Of a DNA stretch of 57,500 nucleotides, positions 16,120 through 29,828 are shown in pieces. The stretch is from Bigelowiella natans CCMP2755 (Eukaryota; Cercozoa; Chlorarachniophyceae). The stretch is from NCBI GenBank assembly GCA_000320545.1, contig ADNK01003286.1, positions 57,501 to 115,000 on the forward strand, in the 5' to 3' direction. The position numbers and the translations under genes were made by a program. How positions within the stretch are numbered: position 1 is the first letter of the stretch; each line of letters begins with the position of its first letter. Below the pieces are notes generated by a model, which was not told the DNA's origin, made no database searches, and saw nothing but the letters and a program-made list of their open reading frames with translations.

Positions 16120-18131
16120 ATTGTATCTGTTTGTTTCCTTGGTCACATGGCGCATGCATGTGAATGCATCATGTTTTGGTCTAGCATGTCGCGCTTTGCG
16201 CGCAGCTTCTCGACTTGTTTTTTCTGCGGTTGTGAGGCGCGTGGTCTCATCATTGCGATCCATGATCGCCGTCAGTTGTTTGTTGAATCTGAGTCTCTGT
16301 GGTCCGCATTTCCTGCATTGCAGAATGTGGTCCACATCTTGCAGTGCATTGCATGTGTCGCATGTTGCTTCCAATTTTGTGCGTTGTCCTCTGGACAGCA
16401 GAAATGTTCCAACATGGCCAACACCACAAATGGCGCGCATCCATGATGTGGCAATGCTTGGCAGCTTCAATGTGATTCTTGTTGTCCGAGAGCCAGGCAT
16501 GAAGTCAAGTTTTTTCAAGTGCATTGCCTTGGTTCCCTCTTTGCTCCAGTTTGTTTCGAAGTTGGACACCGCGTTCCGCATGATCGGTTTGTTGTGTGCA
16601 TTCAATTTCCTTTTCAGTGTCTTGTCATTGGCACGTGTTGTGGGGTGTTCCGCTCCAAGCAATTTGGTCGTGATCAAACTGAGTCGTCGGTGCAAGGATG
16701 CTCTGTTCCACGACCTAGTTGTGTTGTGCCATTTGTGTTCCAGCAAGGATTCAATGTGGTGCTGTCCGAAAGAGCTCCAATTGAGCACTTCTTCTTCCAC
16801 CACGTGTCCGTTGCCATCAACATCCTCCACCCATGCATTGGTTCGCAACCATGTCTTGGCACATTGAACTTGTGTGCGATGACGTGGTGGCAACTTGCCG
16901 CTAGCACATGGGGTGTGTCGTTGGAAATGGATCCTGCTAGCCTGGTGCGATCCCAGCACTCTTTTGAGTGTTTGTGATTCCATGGAATCCAGCTGCTTCA
17001 CTTTGAACAAGTTTTTTTTTATATTTTGGACCTCCATGTGGGTGCGACACACCTGCTTGTGGCTGTGAACCACGTGTTGCAAAACTTCAATCTCACATTG
17101 AATGGCATGTGAGATCGTGTGGAGCACAGCCTGAGTGAGAATCTTCTCTTTTTCTGCAGCTTCAGATGTGCAACAAGGGCGTGTTTTTCGAAAGTTGATC
17201 TTTCGTCAAACCATGGGCCCAAACACTTGCCACATTCTTTTCTTTTCATTTTTCCTTGTGGGTTGAGTGTTGTGTTCCACAAGGCTTGTTTTTTGTGTGG
17301 ATCCTTCCTCCTGTCCACGAGGAGGCATCCACTCTTTTCCCCATTGAATCTCATTCGCCACTTCATGCACCAGGTTGTCACACTTGTCAGATCTTTTTGC
17401 AGCCTGGTTTGCATTTCCCCCCAGCGGGATGGCGCAAATGGTTCATGTGGGGTGACATCGTCGCAGTGCATCTGATGGTCAGCAAACTTGATGTGCTCGC
17501 ATGTGTCGTGGTGGGCGATGAACAAATGGCAGCTGAGGGAGGATCCTTCAGGTGCGTCGCTTTGCAGTTGCACGTGTTGTGACAGCATGCTGCCAAATTT
17601 GAATCTGGCAGTGCGCTCCCTTGGCCAGTCATCGATCCACAGAAGCAGGCATCCCCTTGCACCACATTTTTCACTCAGTTTCCGCACCATTCCTGAATGC
17701 CAGGCTTCAGGGCAAGCTTTTGATGCGTCAGTGAATGGCATGATGCCGATCAGTTTTTTGTCAAACATGCCGTCTTCGATCCGCTGAGTCATTCTGGTCA
17801 GCGCTGTCTCGCATGACCTGTTCTTCATGAAAGCGCATTGATGTTTGCTCAGCTTCTCTGGTGGGATGGCTTCGCGCAGTCGAAGTTCAACCAATTTGTC
17901 TTCGACTTTCGAAGCAATTTGGAGAAGTGAAATTGTTCTGCCGTTGAGGGGAGTGTTCAATTCTTTTCCGGGTTTGGGCATCAAGCAGAAGACGGCAGCT
18001 TTTTGTGATTTGTGACGGGTGCCCCATTGAAATGATGCATTGAAAACAAGAGCCCAGAGTTGATGCAGCTTGTTGCTTTTCTTCAACGTGTTCACATGCA
18101 TGTGTGAACATGTGCATCTTTCACTGGGCAC
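16060..18131 (-). mobile_element. Degenerate non-LTR (Jockey/RTE-type) retrotransposon, reverse-transcriptase part
   Basis: Two overlapping minus-strand frames (17019-18131, then 16060-17127) read one LINE-type polyprotein broken by a frameshift near 17.0-17.1 kb. The first has RT landmarks: a K-P-G-K block, ISLLQIASKVEDKLVELRL, an FTDASKA block matching motif A, a PEGSSLS block and FADH where active enzymes have F/Y-A-D-D, then a TTWCMKWRMRFN thumb-like block. The second ends with a CDTCNALQDVDHILQC zinc knuckle typical of the region after LINE reverse transcriptases. No endonuclease domain is seen upstream, so the copy is 5'-truncated. The altered catalytic box and the frameshift mean it is dead. 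It has no introns, and its base use (many TG and CA steps, high GC) differs from neighbouring genes. Confidence 0.85.
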
Positions 18132-18812
18132 GTGCTAGCGTGTCCCAACCTGCTAGCCTGGTAGCCAACCACAGTCATGCGCCTGCCCATGGACTGCTGC
18201 ATCTCATTGTGCTCAACAAATCTGAAAATCCAGAAAGTGCTGCAACATGCATCGATCGTGTCACATGTCGTGATGGAACGCGTGAATGTAGCTAGATGGG
18301 ATCGCATCGACGACGACGTGTGCAAGCTAGCAAGCAACACCATGCGCACTACTGGACTGCTAGACCATCATGTGCACACATCGATCGAGCTGCTACTGCA
18401 CGCAGTGCACCATCCGCATGCGTGCTAGCGTGTGCCATGCGTGCCGCACGTGCCAACTGTAGCCAATCTAGCAATGCGACGTACGATACGCGATCTAGCG
18501 ATTTTCGATCTGCATTTGCCTAACCCTAGCAGCCTATGCTAGTTACTTATCCGTGCATAAGCGATGCCGCTAGCCTAGTATTAGCTTAGGCTAGTTGGCT
18601 GCTTTTGCGCAGTAGCGAAAGACACTGCTAGACTGGCTCGTCTACCTATACACAGCAGCTCGCCGTTCAAATGCACACGAAGCGACGTATGCATGACATC
18701 GAATGATGCAACGTTACACCATATTGAATCAAACGATTTGAATATGATGAAAGATCACTCCGTGTCTGTCTCATTTTGACTACCTAAAGTGAGTTAAAAA
18801 CTGCCGCGGCGG
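18132..18812. other. GCTAGC/TGCA-rich island between retroelement and GAPDH
   Basis: No gene is seen. The stretch is dense in CTAG, TGCATG, CGATCG and ACGT words from about 18130 to 18700, like the other islands in this window. Its position directly 5' of the retroelement coding part suggests it is element-derived, or an older insertion that the element landed in. Confidence 0.45.
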
Positions 18813-21654
<2,842 letters not shown>

Positions 21655-22437
21655 TTCTTGAGAACAAGTGAGGAGGGAAAGGACGAGTGTTGCTGTCGCG
21701 TTGACTTTCGAGTTGTGGAGGAGGAGGAATGAGGACATCCACCACATTGTATGATGCGTCATCATCTGTTGCATGTCTTTCGTTCAAATTTGCTCTGCTC
21801 TTCATGGCTGCGACTTGTAATCGTCTCCCGCGGCACGTGTCTCTACGCACTTTAGACCCCCCTTTTCTGTGTGCAGTACAAATCGATGATACGAGTCGTA
21901 CCTGCTGCGGGATACCCATCGTTGCGATGAAGTGAAGAAAACAGCATGTGACATCCTTGAAGCGACAACACATTATAGCAACTTACTTCGAGGAAATTGC
22001 CTCCAACATAAAGAAGTACCCCTTCTTTTATTACCTGCACACATGTTCCTGCAAGAATAGTCTTTAATAATTTCACCCAAATTAATCTACAATGCAAGTT
22101 CGTTCTCAACGAAGCAGGAAACTGTAGCGTTTTCTCCTCTAAACTGGAGAAAAGTAAGTCGCACAGGGGAAAAGACGAACGGTCTTCGTAAATAGATAAT
22201 ATCAGTCTAGCAAGAGCAAACTCGGTAGAATAACAACATACTCGTAGCACAACTAAGGCGCTCCTAATCCTCCTTGCTGTGAGTGGGTGCATGGTTCAGT
22301 GAGCTCTGTGAATAAGAAGAACACGACTCACTAGTACCACAGGCCCATTCAATGTCCCTCACGGGAGAAGGCAAGATGCAGGTTAAACACACTCTCCACA
22401 AGAATGTAAAAAGTTTTAAGCACTTTGTTCTGTCCTC
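21655..22437. other. Divergent region between GAPDH and the FYVE gene
   Basis: The two genes diverge here, so this probably contains both promoters. The minus strand stays open in the GAPDH frame up to 21774. Other open stretches on the minus strand at 21554-22292 look non-coding (no family similarity). Nothing else is recognised. Confidence 0.4.
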
Positions 22438-22834
22438 ATGCAGAACGCCTCCTCCGGGGGATTATCCGAGGGAAAATCTGATAATCAAAAGGTGGCATAG
22501 AGCATTATTAGTATTAACAGAATGGTGGTAGCGCACGTGTTTTCCTCCCTCTTACCTATTAAACCCCACTGTACACCAACATTCTGATTTTTTGTATGTA
22601 ACAGTCGTCAGCCGAAGCGCAAAACGAAGCAGAGCAGCAGGTTTGTTCATAGGCAGCACCCAATTATTACATCACCCATGCTGATTCTATGGGCTCTTCT
22701 CACCTTTGCACTACCGCACAATTACTAGTTAAAAATTGCGCTGAAATCCAAAAATCGACAAGAGCTTGCTACAGCGATATATCACGCTGAGGAGGTAGGC
22801 ATGATTGTCAAGATAGGGTAGCAGATTTTACGAA

Positions 22835-22896
<62 letters not shown>

Positions 22897-23401
22897 ACAT
22901 CACTTGATATGCAGGCTGGGATTCCAGCTAAGGAGACCATGTGGGGACTGAACCGAATGGCATCTGCAAAAAAGTTGCTGGAAAGCATAAAAGCGCATGA
23001 TGAAGCGCATGAGGTGTGTGATGGCCATAGGCATTTGATAGTTTCTGTGTTTTAAAACTGCGAAATTATTTCTGGGTTCTTCTCATTTAGGAAAGCTATT
23101 CTTCGACTAAAAAGAAAGGAGGAAAGGTGCCTAATCTTAAAAGACTTAAATTGACATATACACTTGTAAACATACTGAACCCAAACGTGCATGAGATTTT
23201 AAATATCTACATCTAGACGCAATGGGTCAAGGACAATCACGCAAATGGCTGTATGGTATTATTCTCCTTAGCTCATCACCAGTCGTGTCGTCGACTTTTT
23301 ATGCTTCCTTTTCAAGTAATCCACATACTTCTTAGGTTCATGGTTGTAACGTGCGGTTTAGCATTTTTGTCCGGAGACACCATTGTCGGCACTGTGGAAA
23401 G
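22438..23401 (+). CDS. FYVE zinc-finger protein, 3' part not found
   Basis: FYVE fingers bind phosphatidylinositol-3-phosphate on endosomes. Exons 22438-22491, 22605-22640, 22729-22794, 22915-23013, 23091-23126, 23217-23255 and 23336-23401 all begin and end in phase 0. The first 100 residues are charged helix (for example ELATAIYHAEE and KKLLESIKAHDEAHE), then a Ser/Lys linker, then the finger: TQWVKD, a Cys pair, FSIF and the diagnostic RRHHCRHCGK. The first Cys pair is spaced Cx4C (GCMVHGC) instead of the usual Cx2C. After 23401 I could not find an exon with the last zinc ligands and matching phase; a stretch at 23492-23524 reading VFCEY is in the wrong phase. The gene may continue with an unrecognised exon or be truncated by the repeat island starting near 24 kb. 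Confidence 0.6.
22837..22896. repeat. (AT)n-(GT)n compound microsatellite in a FYVE-gene intron
   Basis: AT dinucleotides to about 22885, then GT to 22896. They sit only 18 bp upstream of the acceptor of the 22915 exon. Confidence 0.93.
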
Positions 23402-24938
23402 GTTTAGCCATATGATAATGTACAACCGAACAAAGATTTATGGGGAAAAGAATTGAGATATTATTATGCAGCTGTCCTCATCTTCTTCATCAGACGTATA
23501 TTTGGTGTATTCTGTGAATATCAGGTGGTATGTAATACACATTCTCAAGGACGGGTCCAAGTCCAAGGGTAACATCCACTTACAATATTTCTCGTATGTT
23601 CGTTGTGCGTGAAGGTGTTTTATGTGGCTTTATTCTACTGTTTGTTAATATTACTACATATAGTCTATATATAAACTCAAACATACATACACATATACGA
23701 CTTGTCGGATTGCATTTTTGCCGGAGGTGCATGGAGTGGTGATCTGCCCAATAGCGAGAAAGAACTTGATGGCTTACATACACATGATGAATGTGAATTA
23801 GGTACAAGAAGCCCCAGAGAATATGCGACAATTGCTACGAGACAATTCCTCGCACACCTAACTATTAGCGCTTCTGCCACTGGGCTAGAATCGATATAGT
23901 AGTATTTGTAGCCCGTAAATGCTTTTGTTATCATTGTGAACTCAATGACGCTGTAAATAAATCATCACAACAACAAAGCATGAGATTGTTGAAGATGTTG
24001 TGGATCGCGTTGGTTTGAAAGTGGGTCGTCATGCAACACCTTGCACTGTATGAGTAGAGACAGTGTTTTGCTGAGGAGTGATGCCAGATCGCCATGAATG
24101 TGTGTCATGCATGCATCATTGGCCTGCTCTCCATTCTCCATCTGTGAGGCTTATGGCTTCGATCACAGCCGAGCCTTTACAGCAAGACTGGACGTCTCAT
24201 CTAGTTATGTGCTGCTGGCACATGCTCGATCAAATCAAGTACAGTACGTAGACGACAGCATCTTAGTACGTGCGTTGTGCTCAGCGCCTAGCTAGCTAGC
24301 TAGAGCTCTGCATGTGATGCGGTGATGTGTGAAAGAAGCGGTCGATGTAAATCGACCAGGCAGTCGCAAGGCGCAAGCGCTAAACCGGGCAGACATCGTA
24401 GGCAGGCGCTTGCCACTGGGTTGGCGCGAGAGGGTCACGGCTAGCTAGGGCCACATCGATCATGCACTCTTTTGCGGAAAGCACAGCGCGGTGCAAGCTG
24501 CGCTGTGTGCTGCTCATCGCAATGCAAGTGACTCGCACGGTGAGAATAAGTCGTCTAGCTAGCTAGACGTGTGTGTTCTCCACGACCCAGCTAGCCAGTT
24601 CCTGACACACGGGGTCCATGGGGGTGTGATGCTTGTCAGCGTGATTTTCGTCCGCGCATTGCATCCAGGTGCATTTGTGATGCTTTGGCTTTTGAAGCCA
24701 GTCATTTCCATCATATTTTGTCTAAATGTTTGGTTTACTGCTAACTCACCGGTACGAGATGACATATTTCCAACTATCCCAGTGATAATAACATCAGTCG
24801 CATCTTTTCGTTATCCTCCATTTTAGAAGAAGAATATATGTAGTAGTTTTCTGCTTATATTGTTATCGCATTTAATCATGATACGCAACAATAACAACAA
24901 TAATATCGGATCCCCAACTCTCACCAAGCAGCCACTCA
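23402..24938. other. Region downstream of the FYVE finger, repeat island at 24.05-24.6 kb
   Basis: 23402-23960 may contain the missing end of the FYVE gene, but no exon could be fitted. At about 23980-24052 (+) one frame reads HEIVEDVVDRVGLKVGRHATP and then stops; this loosely resembles the end of a retropepsin domain from an LTR element. From 24050 to 24600 the DNA is rich in GCTAGC and GCGCAAG words with no gene. A minus-strand open frame at 24559-24765 has no known similarity. Confidence 0.4.
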
Positions 24939-25593
24939 ATGATGCAAGCGGTGCTCATCGTGATTGTGATGTTGTTGCCTCTTTCTTCCTCCTCCTCCTC
25001 CTCCCTGTCGTCTCATACGTCACGGTGGAATAAAGCTATAACTCGTGGCACCCTTTCTTCTTCTTCTTATCCGTATGGGGTCGCTACTGCGAGTGTGATT
25101 TCTACCAACCGCTTGTTGTCGAAGAAGAAGAAGAAGAAGCACCAACTCTCCGGTAAGCTCAATGGTGCATGGATTGTTTCTTGTGTTAAATGGTAGTGAC
25201 CCTGCTTGTCTTTTCTCGTAGATACGTTTTGTTTACCTACCCCCTCTCACCCCATCTTTCTATTTCCGACATCGTATTCTAAAGAGGTCCGCGGTAAGCA
25301 GTTTCTCCCCCGAGTGAGCAGTAGCCTGCAGCCGTCGTATTTCCCTAGTCACGACAAAGAGCAAGGAGTGGCAGTCAATCATCGTCGCAGAGGAAAAGAA
25401 TTCGCACACAATGGTGGTGGTTTTAGTGGTAATAGTCGTCGTATTAGGAGTAGTGGTAGTAGTAGTAGTAGCATCAGCAACAGCAGGATCGCTGGTGGGT
25501 ACAACAACCAACCATTGCAAAGAAATGTGCGGGCGCTAGCAAAATCTTCTTCCAACATGCCCTCAGCGGTCGGTGCTTACATATAATAACATT

Positions 25594-25639
<46 letters not shown>

Positions 25640-26111
25640 TACTGGTGCTGCTAAAGTATGCATGCATGTATCACAGTTTTTTTTTTTTTTTTTTTTTTTG
25701 CAGCATTGCTGAGAAACAGTAATTGTGAAGTGTGAGACTACTACCTGCAGTAACACTGCACGTACCTTCGTCATCATTTATCGTTCACGCATGCATCAAA
25801 TAGATCATATACGTCGAAGTACTGCATTTGTCATAGTGGTTACTATTAATGCAGTTGGAGAAGGGGCTTGCGATGATATCCTACATCGTACCTCTCATGG
25901 ATGGACTAAGATACGCCAAATTTCTCCTCAGGGACTTCCCGGTTTTAATTCATTCAGAAACTAAATAACATAAATACTGCACACATAACACTATTTAGTA
26001 TATAACTAACGTGCAGCTATACGAAAACTTAGAGCTTTGCGGCCATATTCGTCCCTCTTACCCCTGTTATTAAGTTCTACTACTCTTTTCCATATGCAAG
26101 GTCACACACCA

Positions 26112-26148
<37 letters not shown>

Positions 26149-27315
26149 AATAAATATATCGCATAAGCTATCCCTGATAATCTGCAGCTCCGCAAGTACA
26201 GAGGGATTCATAGATATTATTCGTAGTGAGTGTGGTATTATTATTCCTAATTGATTAACCTCATATTTCTGCTCAATCCTTCTTTGTCCCTCTCCACTCC
26301 TCACCCCCCCCACTTCTATCTCTATCTATCTCTCTCCTTCCTCCTCTCATCAGTCTTATCTTCTTCTTCATTCTGTATCTTGCAATCGCTCAAAATCGAG
26401 AGCTATCACGATTCGTCCGTTTCAATGGCATGCAGGTTAGATCTTGCAGTATATACTACTTACTGATCACGTTTAAGAAGAGCCACAGTTTATTTAAATG
26501 ATGCTATTGATTCATTCATTAGGCTGTGCTCCTTGACGTAATTTTAAATGTGCCTGCCCTGGCAGAACGGTAGTAAACTTTTGATGATAATACACTTTAG
26601 TAGAGCTTCGTTGATTTCGACAGGTTTCATCTCTCTCTCTCTCCCTCTCTCTCTTACTTATCTATGAGTGTTGATGGATATTGATATATGTGTTGTCACA
26701 AGATTCCTCTTGCCGAACGCGGTTTTCAGCAGCGACTTAGGCGTTTGGTATGATTTTATTTACTACTTTGCAACACCTGATTTATATAAATATCACCATC
26801 ATCATCGTCGTCGTTGTGGGCACAGGTCCTATGTTCAAGTTTACAACACGATATTTCTGTACGTGTTTTGCTCTGTGGGCTATGGAGCTATTTCATCTCT
26901 AAGAGGAAAGGTCTTTTCATCACATCAAATACTATGATTAACAAATATGATGATGATGATGTTGATGATGATGATGTGCCTTTTATTCTCATTCCTGGAA
27001 GAGTGTATTATTTCCTTGTTATAATATCTCTCCCTCATGTGGTGCTACGGATCTAGTCAAAAAATGGAGATTAGATTCCAGACATTGTAGTATGAAATAT
27101 TGTAACAACGCTTGATAGGGCGATGTGACTAATGTTTATGCACAAATGGAGATGTTGCCTTGTGGCAGGAGTAATCGCTGCTGATGAAAAACAGCTCAAG
27201 AATCTCATTATCATTATTATGATTAATTATCAACCACTGTCATTGCTACTACTATCAGGCCGGAAAGATTCCGTTAGTTGGAAATGCGGCTGATGCATCG
27301 GCATCGAACTACTAA
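24939..27315 (+). CDS. TIC20: TIC20-family plastid inner-envelope import protein with bipartite-type leader
   Basis: Tic20 is a four-helix membrane protein of the chloroplast inner-envelope import machinery. Exons 24939-25152, 25222-25568, 25855-25941, 26188-26222, 26354-26435, 26523-26569, 26703-26747, 26826-26910 and 27259-27315 sum to 333 codons with all phases closing. The conserved core starts near residue 188: ISYIVPLMDGLRY, then a hydrophobic helix, NRELSRFVRFNGMQ, AVLLDV, YNTIFLYVFCSVGYG and KIPLVGNAAD at the C-terminus, in the order seen in Tic20/Ycf60 proteins. The first 15 residues (MMQAVLIVIVMLLPL) look like a signal peptide, followed by about 170 Ser-, Lys- and Arg-rich residues, as expected for import into a plastid bounded by extra membranes. 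A mitochondrial or low-complexity artefact is less likely because the leader is joined in frame by ordinary splice sites. Confidence 0.88.
25596..25699. repeat. TA tract and poly-T tract in TIC20 intron 2
   Basis: TA dinucleotides at about 25596-25635 and a 23-nt T run at 25677-25699, both between TIC20 exons 2 and 3. Confidence 0.93.
26113..26146. repeat. (CA)n microsatellite in TIC20 intron 3
   Basis: About 17 CA units between exons 25855-25941 and 26188-26222. Confidence 0.93.
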
Positions 27316-27908
27316 TGTGAAGAAAGTAAAGGACATTTAATAGATAATGCGTCGTCTCACCAATGTAGCAGGCTAGGAGGCTAGGAGGTCGTTCACATGT
27401 GTGATGTGCATGTAAAATGGTGGTACACAATTACAAGACCGCCAATGGCGAGTGTGGCATGTGAACATGCCTTGATACCCGTCGCAAAGTGATGTAGCTG
27501 TAGCATTGCACTCATCATGTCACATTGTCATGCTTGCACTTTGCACAGGCTAGCAGGGGGGGCATGGCTAGATGGGGGGATGCAAATGTGCAAAGCATTG
27601 CACATTGAAAGTGACACATGCAACATGCGCGTGTTTCAAAAAGTTTGTTTTTTGACAACCCTGGAGACTAGGAGACCCCTTTTGCCCCCCTCTAGCCTTC
27701 AATGTGCGAAGCGATCTAGACTCCATGTGCAACTGCCATGCGCCGAAGCAACATGACGTGCCAACATGCTCTGGTACTGACATGCTAGCAAGGGAAGCGA
27801 ATGCGACTACCATGTGCCGTGCTGATGTGTAGAGATGTGCGACTGCTCTAGCTAGCTAGTGCTCCAGTGCTGACGCAATGTGAGCGTGCGATGCTGGGAT
27901 GTGCGAGT

Positions 27909-27976
27909 AGCGCTTCTTCTAGGTTCTTTACGTGCTACTTTATTAGCGCTTCTTCTAGGTTCTTTACGTGCTACTT
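27909..27976. repeat. 36-bp tandem duplication
   Basis: A unit beginning AGCGCTTCTTCTAGG is repeated at 27909 and 27945. The second copy is nearly complete and ends at ACTT near 27976. It lies inside a repeat island. Confidence 0.85.
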
Positions 27977-28001
27977 GGAGAGACGTGCACAGTGCAGGCT
28001 G

Positions 28002-28617
28002 CTAGCGCAGGCGGGTGCACAAAGCGAAGCAAGTGCAACAAGCATGTGCAAAAGGATTTGGGGAAAGTTCCTGGTGAAATTCAATCATTTGACTCACAAA
28101 AAAACCTCCATCATGCACTGCAACAAGCTTGCTTTCGTGCTTTCTTTTTTGTTTGACAGTTCCGGCTTTCAACAGGTTCACGTGGTCATCTCCACTTTTC
28201 TCTCGGTTTCGGCGCGGCTTTTTCTTTTCAATTGCTTTTTTCACCACTTCACTACTTTCGATCAGCAGGCTGGCAGGTTTCAGTCGACTCTTGCTGAAAG
28301 TTTTGTCTGACGCACCTTCCAACGTGCACCTTCTAGCCTTGCAGGCCTTGTCAGGTGACAACAAACGTGTGACCGCGTGTGCCATCCTGGTGTGTCGCCC
28401 TTTCTGAAGTCTTGAAATTGCCCAGTTGTTTCTCACCTTTGAAACTCACAGGATGACCCAATTTGCATCTCACCATCTTGCCTGCCTCGCATGAATCACA
28501 ATCCCCATCCTCCTCACAAGGGACTTCTGTGTTTTCCAACTCCGCATGGTCTTCGGATGCATGCTCCAATGAAACAATGAAACAATGATGAAAAACTACC
28601 AAAGTGTTGCAAGACAC
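28002..28617 (-). pseudogene. Broken Lys/Cys-rich frame, possibly a retroelement ORF1 remnant
   Basis: Two overlapping minus-strand frames, 28351-28617 and 28002-28436, may be one gene split by a frameshift. The upstream frame has a Cys cluster (CEEDGDCDSC) and a CKLGHP block. The downstream frame is strongly basic (KKAIEKKKPRRNREK). A Cys cluster plus a basic region is what retroelement ORF1/Gag-like proteins often show, and the surroundings are repeat-rich, but no family match is certain. It has no splice sites and no neighbouring exons. Confidence 0.35.
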
Positions 28618-28637
28618 TTGCAGTGTCCAACTGCCGA

Positions 28638-28781
28638 TGATCCATGGGAATTTTGTCCTGCGACTTGATAAATACTTCTTTTTGTTGATCCATGGGAATT
28701 TTGTCCTGCGACTTAATAAATACTTCTTTTTGTTGATCCATGGGAATTTTGTCCTGCGACTTAATAAATACTTCTTTTTGT
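28638..28781. repeat. 48-bp minisatellite, three copies
   Basis: Units at 28638-28685, 28686-28733 and 28734-28781 begin TGATCCATGGGAATTTTG. Copies 2 and 3 appear identical; copy 1 has a G for A change. The unit is 16 codons long and open on the minus strand, reading MDQQKEVFIKSQDKIP in each copy. Confidence 0.95.
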
Positions 28782-29198
28782 TTAGTTATTACCAGACACT
28801 GATCTATCGGAACCTCCCCTCCTACTCCTTCCTCTTATGTCGTATGGGCCTAGCAAGGAAGAAGATCAGGTTTGTGATTCATCATGTCATGATGTTGAAT
28901 GAAATGTATGCCGCTAGGAGCGGGGGGCGGTCTGATAGACAAACTGCATCTTTTCCATAATCAATCATCCTGTTTTTTCCATCAGAGCTGCCAGTGATCG
29001 AAGCTGTCGATTATTGATCTGCAGCGCCACCCTCTTCGCAATTTTATTAGCTTTCGGAACAAGTAGTAACCACATCAGATGATAATATGGAAGTGCCTAC
29101 GTGCGCAGCTTAACTCAACAGGATTCGTTGTTACAGGAGACGGGTCAAAAGGAGGAGGAGGAGGAGGAGGAGGAGGAGGAGGAGAGCAAAGCATAAGG

Positions 29199-29517
29199 AT
29201 GCTCGGAGCGGCTAAGAGGCTGCTTCTTGTTGACTCTTTTGGAGTATACATCTTCTAACTATCATATCTTCCTCCCCCCTCCTTCCCCTTCTTACCTCTC
29301 TTTTCTATTCATCGATCAGGTGATGTTTCAGTCGTATCATGCGATGAAATACCCTATGACAACTAGGGCAGGACAGCCCACATCGGGTAGTAGTAGAAAT
29401 AGTTATTGTGAAAGTGCTGATGGTGCTGATTAGAGCTGGGGGGGGATGATGGTAGTCGTCATTATTGGTTGAGGTTGTCGTGATTTAAACATCAGGCTGT
29501 AAATTGGACAACTGATC

Positions 29518-29558
<41 letters not shown>

Positions 29559-29769
29559 ACATATTTCGCAATTTGTTTATCTGTTTTCTAGCCCTGTACG
29601 GTTACTGTAGGCTCCTTCTTCATGCTTTAGAGCACTTACAGCCAACACACGCTGCGTGTGTACTTGAGGGTGGGACGGGGAAATCCAGTCATAGGGTCAA
29701 GGTAGTTGTGGCCGTACACCAAACATAGCGCCAGTCGTGATACTGCTTTCATGCTTAAGTTGTCCAGCA

Positions 29770-29828
<59 letters not shown>

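Larger units (their letters stand above)
27316..29198. other. Repeat-derived region between TIC20 and the exonuclease gene
   Basis: 27340-28060 has the GCTAGC/TGCA-rich character of the other islands. 28002-28617 holds overlapping Cys- and Lys-rich minus-strand frames, and 28638-28781 a minisatellite. 28800-29190 may contain a 5' untranslated or leader exon of the exonuclease gene, since good donors occur, but I could not assign one. A GAG/GGA run lies at about 29150-29184. Confidence 0.45.

Noticed and set aside
16121-17582. Long plus-strand frames opposite the retroelement
   Set aside because: They are antisense shadows of the reverse-transcriptase frames; the conserved motifs are only on the minus strand.
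23830-23920. tRNA-like box A (reverse strand, TAGCCCAGTGG) suggesting a tRNA gene or tRNA-derived SINE
   Set aside because: No box B (GGTTCGA-type) occurs at the right distance and no cloverleaf can be folded by eye.
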